Under the pieces are notes generated by a model. The model saw only the letters and a program-made list of their open reading frames with translations, was not told where the DNA came from and made no database searches. A stretch of 64,000 bases of DNA. It comes from Mitsuaria sp. PDC51. Its GTDB lineage: Bacteria; Pseudomonadota; Gammaproteobacteria; Burkholderiales; Burkholderiaceae_C. The stretch is from positions 124,001 through 188,000 of the forward strand of contig NZ_FOZE01000001.1 of the NCBI RefSeq assembly GCF_900113225.1, written 5' to 3'. Numbering within the stretch: position 1 is the first letter of the stretch; the number at the start of each line of letters is the position of its first letter. Below are positions 53,950 to 62,188 of the stretch, piece after piece. A program made the translations under genes and the position numbers.

Positions 53950-54015
53950 GGGGGTCTCCTGGTGTTCTCGGGATCCAAGGCGCCGGCGCGGGGCCGGTCT
54001 GCGGGATGGAGCGGA

Positions 54016-54059
54016 TTGTGGAAATCCGGCCTGCGCGCGGCCAGTTGTGGACTTCCACA
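54016..54059. promoter_or_regulatory. TTGTGGA repeat and TGTGGA-CT-TCCACA palindrome
   Basis: TTGTGGA at 54016-54022 and again at 54045-54051, the second forming a perfect palindrome TGTGGA-CT-TCCACA (54046-54059). Located between dctP and dctS. Candidate binding site for the response regulator DctR encoded downstream, controlling dctP and possibly its own operon. Confidence 0.6.
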
Positions 54060-54121
54060 TTGGGGGAGCCCGCAGCGCCCGCGGCCCGGCCCGCGCGCCG
54101 CGTAGCGCCTAGACTGCCGCC

Positions 54122-56068
54122 ATGGCCGTGTCCCGACGACTGCTCCAGATGCTCAAGCGCGCCAGCTGGGCCTTGCCGCTGCTGCTGGCGCTGGCCTTTG
54201 CCGCCTCGGTGGGCGTGTGGCTGCGGCTGAGCGACGTCCGCGACCTGGAGGAGGAACGGCTCACGCTGATCACCGACGCGCTGTCGCTGGAGGCGCGCAT
54301 CTCGGACTGGCTCAACGCGGAGCACGCGGCGGTGGACCGGCTCGCGCAGCAGCTGCCGGGCGCGGTCGACGACCGCATGCTGCTCAACCACCGCGCGGTG
54401 GCCGAGGGCCTGCGCCGGCTGTGGGTCAGCGCGACGGTCCTGGACGCCAACAACCGCGTGATCGCGCATGTGCCGCAGCAGGTGCCGCAGGCGACGGCGC
54501 CGTCGAAGGAGCGCAGTGGCGTGAGCCTGGACGAGGGCGGCCTGACCGCGCACTGGAGCGCGGCGCGGCCGCAGGGTGGGCGGCTGGTGGTGCGCTTCGC
54601 GCCGAGCGCGCTGCTGCGCCAGACGCTGCCGTGGTGGCTGGCGCAGAAGTACGACGTGCGCCTGGTCGACGGACTCGGGCAGCGGCTCGCGCAGACGGGC
54701 GATGCGATCGCGCTGCCCGGGACGCAGAGCTACCGCGTCAGCGTCGATCCCGCGATGCGCGAGACCTGGCTCGAGCTCAACACGCGCGTGCCGCACCGGC
54801 CCTGGTGGTACACGCTGGCGGCGGGGCTGATGGGGGTGTTCCTGCTGCTGTCGGCGCTGGCCAGCGCGATGCTGCGCCGGCAGATGCGCGAGGTGCGGCG
54901 CGCCGAAGGCGAGGCGCGGACCGAGGCCGCCTGGCGGCGCGCGGTCGAGGATTCATTGACGGTGGGCCTGCGCGGGCGGGACCTGGACGGCCGCCTGACC
55001 CATGTGAACCGCGCGTTCTGCGACCTGGTGGGTTATGGCGCCGAGGAGCTGCTGGGCCGCCTGCCGCCGATGCCGTACTGGTTGCCTGACGAGATGGCCG
55101 ACAGCCTGCGCCGGCACCAGCGCAACATGGCGGGCGGCGCGCCGCGCGAGGGCTACGAGGCGCGCTGGATGCATCGCGACGGCCATGAGTTGGACGTGAT
55201 GATCTTCGAGGCGCCGCTGGTGGATGCGAACGGCGTGCAAATCGGTTGGATGGGGTCGATCGTCGACATCAGCGCGCGCAAGCAGACCGAGGAGCGCGAG
55301 CGCCGCCGCACCGAGGCGCTGGCCCATCAGGCGCGGCTGAGCACGCTGGGTGAAGTGGCCTCGGCGCTGGCGCACCAGCTCAACCAGCCGCTGGCCGCGA
55401 TCGCGGGCTACAACGCGGGCGCGCTGCGCTCGCTGGAGCGGGCCGGGCATCCGGACGACGACATCGTCATGGAGGCGCTGCGGCGGCTGGGCGAGCAGGC
55501 GCAGGAGGCGGGGCGCATCGTGCAGCGCATCCGCGCCTTCCTGACGCGCCGCGCCCCGCAGCCGGAGCGCTGCGCGGTGCCGGAACTCGTCGCGCGGGTG
55601 CTGGCGCTGCTCAAGCGCGACCTGCGCGGCGTGCGGGTGGACGTCGAGATGCCCGCCGGGTTGCCGGAGGTGCAGGCCGACGCGGTGCTCATCGAGCAGG
55701 TGCTGATCAACCTGGTGCGCAACGCGCTGGATGAACTGCACCATCGGCCAGGGGCGCAAGTGCGCATCGCCGCGCAGCGCGTGGGCGAGCGCTTCGTGCG
55801 CGTGGACGTCGACGACAACGGGCCCGGGCTGCAGGGGCGCGGCATCGATCAGCTGACGACGGCGTTCTACTCGACCAAGGCCGAAGGCATGGGCATGGGG
55901 CTGGCGATCTGCCGCTCGGTGATCGAGGCGCACCACGGCGGCATGGAGGCCGGCGCAGGCGCGCTGGGTGGGGCGAGGATCAGCTTCACGCTGCCGCTGT
56001 GTCAGGAGACCGGGCCGTGCGGCGCGGGCGAGGCGGGCGTCGATTCATACAAGGAGGGCGCGCGATGA
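54122..56068 (+). CDS. dctS: sensor histidine kinase DctS/DctB-like
   Basis: 648 residues from ATG 54122. Two TM helices (about 17-34 and 225-247) flank a periplasmic sensing domain. A PAS domain ('VNRAFCDLVGYGAEELLGR') precedes the kinase core: phospho-acceptor His in LSTLGEVASALAHQLNQPLAAIAG, N-box 'LINLVRNALDELHH', G-boxes 'DDNGPGLQG' and 'GMGMGLAICRS'. This is the DctS-type that senses C4-dicarboxylates in beta-proteobacteria. The stop overlaps dctR by 4 bp. Confidence 0.9.
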   Translation: MAVSRRLLQMLKRASWALPLLLALAFAASVGVWLRLSDVRDLEEERLTLITDALSLEARISDWLNAEHAAVDRLAQQLPGAVDDRMLLNHRAVAEGLRRLWVSATVLDANNRVIAHVPQQVPQATAPSKERSGVSLDEGGLTAHWSAARPQGGRLVVRFAPSALLRQTLPWWLAQKYDVRLVDGLGQRLAQTGDAIALPGTQSYRVSVDPAMRETWLELNTRVPHRPWWYTLAAGLMGVFLLLSALASAMLRRQMREVRRAEGEARTEAAWRRAVEDSLTVGLRGRDLDGRLTHVNRAFCDLVGYGAEELLGRLPPMPYWLPDEMADSLRRHQRNMAGGAPREGYEARWMHRDGHELDVMIFEAPLVDANGVQIGWMGSIVDISARKQTEERERRRTEALAHQARLSTLGEVASALAHQLNQPLAAIAGYNAGALRSLERAGHPDDDIVMEALRRLGEQAQEAGRIVQRIRAFLTRRAPQPERCAVPELVARVLALLKRDLRGVRVDVEMPAGLPEVQADAVLIEQVLINLVRNALDELHHRPGAQVRIAAQRVGERFVRVDVDDNGPGLQGRGIDQLTTAFYSTKAEGMGMGLAICRSVIEAHHGGMEAGAGALGGARISFTLPLCQETGPCGAGEAGVDSYKEGAR

Positions 56069-56703
56069 GCGACCCACAGGCGACGGTCCACCTGGTGGAC
56101 GACGAGGCGGCGGTGCGCGACGCGCTGGCTTTCTTGATGCGCTCGCACGGTCTGCGGGTGGACGCGCATGCGAGCGGGCCGGCGCTGTTCGAGGCGCTGG
56201 ACCAGGCGATCGATCCGCATGGCTGCATCGTGCTGGATGTGCGGATGGAGCCGCTGTCCGGGCTGCAGGTGCATGACGAGCTGATCGCGCGCGGGGTGCC
56301 GCTGCCGGTGATCTTCCTGAGCGGTCACGGCGACATCCCGATGGCGGTGGATGCGATGCAGAAGGGCGCGGTCGATTTCGTCGAGAAGCCGTTCAACGAC
56401 CAGGCGCTGGTGAACAAGGTGCAGCGCGCGATCGCCACGGACGTCCACCGCTGGCGCGAATCGCGCGCTCATGCGGACGTGGCCGGCAGGCTCGCCAGCC
56501 TGACCGACCGCGAACGTGAGGTCGCGGTGCTGGTGGCGGCCGGCAAGCTGAACAAGCAGGTCGCGGATGAACTGGGCATCGCGATCCGCACGGTGGAGGT
56601 CCACCGCGCGAGGGCGTTCACGAAGCTGGGCCTGCGCTCCGCGGCGGAACTGGCGACGCTGCTGGAGCGGTTTGAGGTGAAGCGGGAGAAGGGCGCTCAG
56701 TGA
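56065..56703 (+). CDS. dctR: FixJ-family response regulator DctR
   Basis: 212 residues from ATG 56065, with AAGGAGGG 6 nt upstream. Receiver with DD pair near residues 12-13, phospho-acceptor Asp in 'CIVLDVRM' and Lys in 'FVEKPFND'. The C-terminal LuxR-type HTH is 'LTDREREVAVLVAAGKLNKQVADELGIAIRTVEVHRARAFTKL'. Together with DctS it should activate dctPQM in response to dicarboxylates. The 3' end overlaps the convergent antitoxin gene by 7 bp. Confidence 0.93.
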   Translation: MSDPQATVHLVDDEAAVRDALAFLMRSHGLRVDAHASGPALFEALDQAIDPHGCIVLDVRMEPLSGLQVHDELIARGVPLPVIFLSGHGDIPMAVDAMQKGAVDFVEKPFNDQALVNKVQRAIATDVHRWRESRAHADVAGRLASLTDREREVAVLVAAGKLNKQVADELGIAIRTVEVHRARAFTKLGLRSAAELATLLERFEVKREKGAQ

Positions 56704-56990
56704 GCGACGGCCGGTCGGGCCGTCAACTCGATGCCGAGCGCGTTGAGCACAGCCAGGAGCGTGCGTAGCGTCGGATTCCCCTTTTCGCTGAAAGAGCGAT
56801 ACAGATGCTCGCGGGACAGGCCCGTCTGCTCGGCGACCTGGGACATTCCCTTGGCTCGCGCCACCATGCCCAGGGCAAATGCGATGTAACCCGCGTCATT
56901 CGTTTCGAATGCGTCTGCCATGAAGATCGCGATCGACTCTTCGGACGTCAGCAGTTCTGCCGGGTCATAGGTCCGCACCTTCTCAGCCAT
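56697..56990 (-). CDS. HI1420-type addiction module antitoxin (HTH)
   Basis: 97 residues from ATG 56990, overlapping the toxin stop by 8 bp. The C-terminal HTH 'MSQVAEQTGLSREHLYRSFSEKGNPTLRTLLAVLNALGI' is the standard antidote fold. The N-terminus (FMADAFETNDAGYIAFALG) also matches this group. It should bind the toxin and its own promoter. The overlap with dctR suggests a recent insertion point. Confidence 0.88.
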   Translation of the reverse strand: MAEKVRTYDPAELLTSEESIAIFMADAFETNDAGYIAFALGMVARAKGMSQVAEQTGLSREHLYRSFSEKGNPTLRTLLAVLNALGIELTARPAVAH

Positions 56991-57285
56991 CTTGAAACTC
57001 CCCTTTCGCGAGTGCCATCGCGGTACGAATGTCCGATTCCTGTGACGACTTGTTCCCGCCGCACAGCAGGACGATGAGCCGATCACCACGCTTGACGTAG
57101 TACAGGCGATAGCCAGGACCCACATGGATCCGGAGCTCGCGAACACCGTGGCCGAGGGCTTTCTCGTCGCCAGGGTAGCCGTGCATCAGGCGCGAGATGC
57201 GCGCGTTGATGCGTTGCTTCGTTTCAAAGTCCTTGAGACGAAGAAGCCACTTGTCGAACGTGCGGGTGGACTGGACGGTGATCAC
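56983..57285 (-). CDS. RelE/HigB-family mRNA interferase toxin
   Basis: 100 residues from ATG 57285. Characteristic of Gp49/HigB-type toxins: 'TFDKWLLRLKDFETKQRINARISRL', 'LRIHVGPGYRLYYVKRGDRLIVLLCGGNKSSQ'. Arg, Tyr and Lys in the last stretch are candidate catalytic residues. The toxin precedes the antitoxin (reverse of RelBE), as in HigBA/HI1419-1420. Ribosome-dependent mRNA cleavage is expected. Confidence 0.9.
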   Translation of the reverse strand: MITVQSTRTFDKWLLRLKDFETKQRINARISRLMHGYPGDEKALGHGVRELRIHVGPGYRLYYVKRGDRLIVLLCGGNKSSQESDIRTAMALAKGEFQDG

Positions 57286-57364
57286 CCGATCACTGTAGTT
57301 TATGCGCTACTTGCGATCGATGGCTCAAGGCTGTACGGCCGTGAGGACTCCCCACTGTTCTGAG

Positions 57365-58594
57365 TCAATCCGGTGACTGGACCACCAGCGACACGTTGCT
57401 CCCGCCGAATGCGAAGGAATTGCTGACCATCGACTTGGATGGGTCGAAGGCCCGCGGCTCGCGGACCACATCCGCGATCTCCTCGAGCGCGCTCGTGCGC
57501 ACATTCGCGCTGCGCGGCAGCTCGCCCCGGCGCAGCGCCTGCACGCAGGCGATCAGCTCCAGCGCGCCGCCGGCGCCGATCAGGTGACCGTGCAGCGCCT
57601 TGGTCGCGCTCACCGGCACGCCGCGCGGACCGAAGACGCGCGCCAGCGATTCGGCCTCGACCGCATCGCCCACGTCCGTGGCCGTGCCGTGCGCGTTCAC
57701 GTAGCCGACCTGCGCCGGATCGATCCCCGCGTCGGCCAGCGCGGCGCGCAGCGCGCGCTCCTGGCCGTCGGCATCGGGCCGCGACAGATGCACCGCGTCC
57801 ACGCTATGCCCGTAGCCGGCCAGCACGGCAAGCGCCGACGCGCCGCGTGCGCGGGCGTGCGAGGCCGTCTCCAGCACCAGCGCCGCCGCGCCCTCGCCCA
57901 GCACCAAGCCACGCCGGCCGTCGTCGAAGGGCCGGCAACTGTGCGAGACCTCCTCCGGATCCGGCGGCGCCATCACGCCCATCGCCTGCCACGCGGCCAC
58001 CGAGCCCGGATTCAGCATCGCCTCCGAGCCCCCCACCAGCGCCAGGTCCGCGCGGCCCTGGCGCAGCAGCATCAGCGCCTCGCCGATCGCCTGCGCCGAT
58101 GACGCGCATGCGTTGGAGATCGTCAGCATCGCCGCCCTCAGCCCGTGCCGCATCGCCAGGTGCGAGGCCGCCGAGTTGCTCATCACCCGCACCACCGTGT
58201 AGGGATGGATGCGCGGCGTCTCCTTGGTCAGGTGCTCGCCATAGGACTGCTGCAGCGCATTCGACCCGCCCAGCCCCGTGCCCCAGGCCACCGCCGCCCG
58301 CTCGGGCTGGGGCGCCGTCGCCGGCAGGCCGGACTGGGCCCAGGCTTCGCTGGCTGCCTGCAAGGCCATCAGGCTGTGCCGGTCGTGCAGGTTGCGCTGC
58401 GCCGGCGGCATGTCCTGGCCCAGCGCCTGCGTCACCGCCGCCGCCGCGAACGGCGCCACGCCGCGCGCCGGATCGCCCGGCTGCAGCGCGATCCCCGACC
58501 GTCCCTGCGCCAGCGCGTCCGCGAACGAGGCCGCGTCCGGGCCAAGCGCGCTGCAGGCGCCGATGCCGGTGATCCATACCGCTTCCGCGTTCAT
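57365..58594 (-). CDS. beta-ketoacyl-ACP synthase (FabF-like)
   Basis: 409 residues from ATG 58594. Complete thiolase-fold active site: C163 (NACASSAQ), H302 (NAHGTATD) and H335 (KALHGHLIG), with K332. The length equals FabF. It is the last gene of a hydrolase-ACP-ketosynthase operon, so it may act on the neighbouring ACP rather than in primary fatty acid synthesis. Product is unknown; no ketoreductase or dehydratase is present here. Confidence 0.93.
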   Translation of the reverse strand: MNAEAVWITGIGACSALGPDAASFADALAQGRSGIALQPGDPARGVAPFAAAAVTQALGQDMPPAQRNLHDRHSLMALQAASEAWAQSGLPATAPQPERAAVAWGTGLGGSNALQQSYGEHLTKETPRIHPYTVVRVMSNSAASHLAMRHGLRAAMLTISNACASSAQAIGEALMLLRQGRADLALVGGSEAMLNPGSVAAWQAMGVMAPPDPEEVSHSCRPFDDGRRGLVLGEGAAALVLETASHARARGASALAVLAGYGHSVDAVHLSRPDADGQERALRAALADAGIDPAQVGYVNAHGTATDVGDAVEAESLARVFGPRGVPVSATKALHGHLIGAGGALELIACVQALRRGELPRSANVRTSALEEIADVVREPRAFDPSKSMVSNSFAFGGSNVSLVVQSPD

Positions 58595-58608
58595 GCGGCT
58601 GGCGGCGC

Positions 58609-58893
58609 TCAGGCCGCGACCGCGGTGGCGGACGCCGCCGGCGTGCCGGCATCGCCGTCGCCCGCCAGCAGCGCATCCACGAGTGCCGCCAGGCCGGCGA
58701 TCGTCGGCTGCTTCATCGCGGCGTCGTGGTCGATCTCGATGTGGAACTTGTCCTCGACCGCGAACATGAAGTCGACCAGCATCAGCGAGTCCAGCCCCAG
58801 TTCGGCGAAGGTGACGTCGTTCTTCAGGTCGTCGGCCGACATGCCCAGGTCGTGGCAGGCCAGCTGGCGGAGTTCTTCAAGCGTGTTGCTCAT
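58609..58893 (-). CDS. acyl carrier protein
   Basis: 94 residues from ATG 58893. Phosphopantetheine serine S36 in GLDSLMLV. The four-helix ACP core (about 1-76) is normal; the final 18 residues are an Ala/Thr/Asp tail. It lies between an alpha/beta hydrolase and a ketosynthase with short gaps (21 and 14 bp), so it should carry the acyl chain they handle. It is not next to fabD/fabG, so it is a dedicated ACP. Confidence 0.92.
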   Translation of the reverse strand: MSNTLEELRQLACHDLGMSADDLKNDVTFAELGLDSLMLVDFMFAVEDKFHIEIDHDAAMKQPTIAGLAALVDALLAGDGDAGTPAASATAVAA

Positions 58894-58914
58894 GGGGGAG
58901 GTCCTCGGTCGCGG

Positions 58915-59805
58915 TCAAAGGGAAAAACGCTCGGCCGGCGCGGCGACGGGCACCTGGCGAAGCAGGAACTGACGGGCGGTCTGCGTGACCGCGCCGCGCT
59001 CGTTGTCCAGGGTCAGCATGTGATAGCTGTGGTGGAACCAGTGCACCTCGGGCGTCGTGCCCAGGCGCCGCTGCAGCTCCAGCACCGAGCGCGCGCCGCT
59101 GACGTCGTCCTCGCTCGCGTGCAGCACCACGGCGGGCGCGGCGATCTGGTGCAGGTTCCGGCGCACGTGGCGGATCAGCCGCGACGCCTGATGCAGCGAG
59201 GCCGCCGGCAGCCGGTCGGCGCCGGCGGCGGAGACATGGCTCGCGTTCATCGCCTGCGCGACCCATTCGCGCAGCCGTTCGTTCTTGATGCCGTAAGGCG
59301 GCGTCTCGCGGAAGCTCAGCCACTGGCGCAGTGGCGGCACATAGGCCAGCGGCAGCAGGCGCCGCCAGGGCGAGACATTCCAGCCGTCGAAGTGCAGGCT
59401 GGTGGACAGCAGCATCAGCGCCGCCGCGGGCCGCTCGAGCGCCAGCGCCAGCGTCAGCACCGCGCCCATCGATAGGCCGCCCACGGCCACGCGGGCATGC
59501 CGGGCGGCCAGCGCGTCGAAATGCGCGGCGGCCATCTCGACCCAGGCCTCGAAGGGCGGGACCGCGCGGCGGCGCGCCGGCGCGGGCGCCCCGGCCACCG
59601 GCGGCACCACGCCGTAGCCGTCCAGCGCGGGCGCCTCCACGACGTAGCCGGCATCGCGCAGCGCGCGGGCCAGCGGCATCATCTCCAGCGGGTTCGCGCA
59701 CAGGCCGTGCAGCAGCAGCACGGCCGGGCGCGGATCCAGCGCGGGCGCCGGCGGCGGCTCTGCGGCCGCGGCGGTCGTGGAGAACGGGGCAACGATGTTC
59801 GGCAT
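58915..59805 (-). CDS. alpha/beta hydrolase (carboxylesterase-like)
   Basis: 296 residues from ATG 59805; an upstream in-frame start is possible but the region is a divergent promoter. Oxyanion motif 'LLHGLCANP', nucleophile S112 in GGLSMGA, acid in 'VLHASEDDVSG' and base in 'WFHHSYHMLTLD'. It could release acyl groups from the ACP (type II thioesterase role) or cleave an ester. First gene of the operon. Confidence 0.88.
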   Translation of the reverse strand: MPNIVAPFSTTAAAAEPPPAPALDPRPAVLLLHGLCANPLEMMPLARALRDAGYVVEAPALDGYGVVPPVAGAPAPARRRAVPPFEAWVEMAAAHFDALAARHARVAVGGLSMGAVLTLALALERPAAALMLLSTSLHFDGWNVSPWRRLLPLAYVPPLRQWLSFRETPPYGIKNERLREWVAQAMNASHVSAAGADRLPAASLHQASRLIRHVRRNLHQIAAPAVVLHASEDDVSGARSVLELQRRLGTTPEVHWFHHSYHMLTLDNERGAVTQTARQFLLRQVPVAAPAERFSL

Positions 59806-59847
59806 GGGCGGCAGTCTGTCCAAGCTCGCTGTTGCGGACTTGACGCG

Positions 59848-59868
59848 AAGCTGTCGGAAAGCTGTCGG
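59848..59868. promoter_or_regulatory. tandem AAGCTGTCGG direct repeats
   Basis: AAGCTGTCGG at 59848-59857 and 59859-59868 with period 11, in the divergent region between the hydrolase and the response-regulator gene. Direct repeats one helical turn apart are the usual target of OmpR-family regulators, one of which is encoded 73 bp downstream. Probable autoregulatory site; a TTATGCT box near 59923 could be the -10. Confidence 0.55.
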
Positions 59869-59940
59869 CGCCGTTGCCCTCAGGTTTCTGACAGGTCTCG
59901 GATTGGCCCCCGCAAGGCTCAAGGCTTATGCTGCCGCTCC

Positions 59941-60630
59941 ATGCGAATCCTCCTGGTCGAAGACGATGAATTCCTGGCGGAATCCACCGCCCGGGCGCTG
60001 CGCTCGCAGTCCTGGGTCGTGGACGTCAGCGCCCGTGGCGAGCCGGTGCCGCTGTCGCTGCGCGAGGACCGCTACGACCTGCTGATCCTGGACATCGGCC
60101 TGGCCGGCATCGACGGCTTCGAGACGCTGCGACGCGTGCGTTCCCAGGGCAGCACGACCCCGGTGTTGCTGCTGACGGCGCGCGACGCGGTCGAGGACCG
60201 CGTGCGCGGCCTGGAGGGCGGCGCCGACGACTACCTGGTCAAGCCTTTCGCCCTGAGCGAGCTGATCGCCCGCGCCCGCGCGCTGGTGCGCCGCAGCCAG
60301 GCGCGCACCGGCAACGAGCTGCGGCTGTCGACGCTGCGCATGGACCTGGAGGCGCGCCGCGCCTTCATCGCCGAGGAACCGCTGGCGCTGTCGGCGCGCG
60401 AGTGGGACGTGCTGGGCTTCCTGCTGGCGCGTGCCGGCAAGGTGGTGGCCAAGGAGCAGATCGCCTCGGCCAGCAACGGCTGGGAGCAGGGCGTGAGCGA
60501 CAACGCCATCGAGGTCTGCGTCTCGCGGCTGCGCGCCAAGATCGAGCCGGCCGGGCTGCAGCTGCGCACCGTGCGTGGCCTGGGCTACCTGCTCGAGGAG
60601 ATGCCCGCCGCGCCGGCGGCGAAGGCCTGA
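59941..60630 (+). CDS. OmpR-family response regulator (QseB/TctD-like)
   Basis: 229 residues from ATG 59941. Receiver: acid pair ED-D near 7-9 (LVEDDEF), phospho-acceptor Asp in 'LLILDIGLAG', Lys in 'YLVKPFAL'. The C-terminal winged helix reads 'LSAREWDVLGFLLARAGKVVAKEQIASASNG' and 'VCVSRLRAKIEPAGLQLRTVRGLGYLLE'. It pairs with the kinase 8 bp downstream. Targets might include itself and the divergent ketosynthase operon through the tandem repeats. Confidence 0.94.
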   Translation: MRILLVEDDEFLAESTARALRSQSWVVDVSARGEPVPLSLREDRYDLLILDIGLAGIDGFETLRRVRSQGSTTPVLLLTARDAVEDRVRGLEGGADDYLVKPFALSELIARARALVRRSQARTGNELRLSTLRMDLEARRAFIAEEPLALSAREWDVLGFLLARAGKVVAKEQIASASNGWEQGVSDNAIEVCVSRLRAKIEPAGLQLRTVRGLGYLLEEMPAAPAAKA

Positions 60631-60638
60631 CCCGCGGC

Positions 60639-62030
60639 ATGAGCGACACGCCGCGCCACCGCACCTTCAGCCTCAAGCAGCGGCTGCTGATCTGGCTGAT
60701 GGCGCCGGTGCTGGTGGCGGTGCCGGCCGCCGGCCTGGTGCTCTACGACGTGATGCACGACACGGCCATCTCCTGGCTGGACCAGGCGCTGGGCGACACC
60801 GCGCTGGCCGTGGCCAGCCTGCTGCGCGAGCGCGACGGCACCGTGTTCGTCGACGTCTCCGGCGCGACCGACCGCGCGCTGCGCTTCGACCGCACCGACC
60901 GGATCTATTACCTCGTCCTCGACCCGGCCGGCGAGGTGCTGCTCGGCGACGCGCAACTGGCGCGGCTCCAGCTGCCACGGCGCAAGCCCAACGAATGGTT
61001 CTTCACGCTGGCGACGCTGGACGGCGAGTCGCTGCGCGCCGCGGCACTGGGCGCCACTTGCGGCCGCTCGGTCTGCCAGATCTTGGTCGCCGAGACCCTC
61101 AACAAGCGCGATGCGCTGCAGCGGCAGCTGGCGGTCGTCGTGGTGCTGCTGATCGGCGGCATGGCGATCCTGCTGGCCGGCGCGGGCTGGTGGGCGACCT
61201 ATCGCGGCCTGCGGCCGCTGGCGCGGTTGAGCTCAGAGCTGGAGCAGCGCGACCTGGCGCGCCTGGAGCCGCTGCAGCCGGACGTGCCGGGCGAGCTGCG
61301 GCCGCTGATCGCGGCCTTCAACCGGCTGTTCGAGCGGCTGCGGCGGGCGTCGTCGGCGCAGCAGGACTTCCTGGCCAACGCGGCCCACCAGCTCCGCACG
61401 CCGCTGACCTCGCTGCGCACCGAGATCGATCTGGCCTTGCTGGAGCCGCACGACCCGCAGATGGAGCCGGTGCTCAAGCGCCTGCAGGGCTCGGTGGACC
61501 GCAGCGCGCGGCTGGCGACGCAGATGCTCTCGATCGCGCGCGCCGAGGCCGAACCCGGCGGCCGCGAGCAGCCGCTGGACCTGCGCGACATCGCGGCCCA
61601 GGTGGCCGAGGACTGGGTGCCGCGCGCGCTGCAGTCGGGCGCGGACATCGAGTTCGAGCTGGACAGCGCGCCGGCGCTGGGCCAGGGTTTCCTGCTGCGC
61701 GAGCTGCTGGCGAATGTGCTGCACAACGCGCTGAACTACGCCGGACCGGCGCCGCGCATCACGGTGCGCACCGGCTGTGACGGGGAGTGGTCGCGGATGG
61801 AGGTCGAGGACAACGGTCCCGGCATCCCGCCGCAGGAGCGCGAGCGCGCGCTGCGCCGCTTCGAGCGCGGCAGCGAGTCCAAGGGCACCGGCAGCGGCCT
61901 GGGCCTGGCCATCGCGCTGGACATCGCGCAGCGGCACCGCGGCCGGCTGGAGCTGCTGGACGCCGGCACGGGCACCGGGCTGCGGGTGCGGCTGAGCGTG
62001 CCGAGGGCGGGCGCCGACGGGGCGAACTGA
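60639..62030 (+). CDS. sensor histidine kinase (QseC/TctE-like)
   Basis: 463 residues from ATG 60639. TM1 at about 17-38 and TM2 at about 165-187 flank a periplasmic domain of about 125 residues (with a Cys pair, 'ATCGRSVCQ'). HAMP-like linker, then HisKA with the phospho-acceptor in 'DFLANAAHQLRTPLTSLRTEID', N-box 'ELLANVLHNALNYA', G1 'DNGPGIPP', and G2 'GTGSGLGLAIA'. The TctE-type organisation suggests sensing of organic acids. Same operon as the regulator upstream. Confidence 0.93.
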   Translation: MSDTPRHRTFSLKQRLLIWLMAPVLVAVPAAGLVLYDVMHDTAISWLDQALGDTALAVASLLRERDGTVFVDVSGATDRALRFDRTDRIYYLVLDPAGEVLLGDAQLARLQLPRRKPNEWFFTLATLDGESLRAAALGATCGRSVCQILVAETLNKRDALQRQLAVVVVLLIGGMAILLAGAGWWATYRGLRPLARLSSELEQRDLARLEPLQPDVPGELRPLIAAFNRLFERLRRASSAQQDFLANAAHQLRTPLTSLRTEIDLALLEPHDPQMEPVLKRLQGSVDRSARLATQMLSIARAEAEPGGREQPLDLRDIAAQVAEDWVPRALQSGADIEFELDSAPALGQGFLLRELLANVLHNALNYAGPAPRITVRTGCDGEWSRMEVEDNGPGIPPQERERALRRFERGSESKGTGSGLGLAIALDIAQRHRGRLELLDAGTGTGLRVRLSVPRAGADGAN

Positions 62031-62188
62031 ACGCGCGCCGGGCGCAAGGCGCCCGATCACGGTGGGCAATCGCAACGGAGGTGCAACGAAGGCATCTCCG
62101 GGGCGTCGTTCATGGGGTCGTCATCGCGCGTGGACAGACTCGCGGGCTTCCTCCCTCCTGTGCCCCGCCTTTGGGCGGCCTCCTCCTC

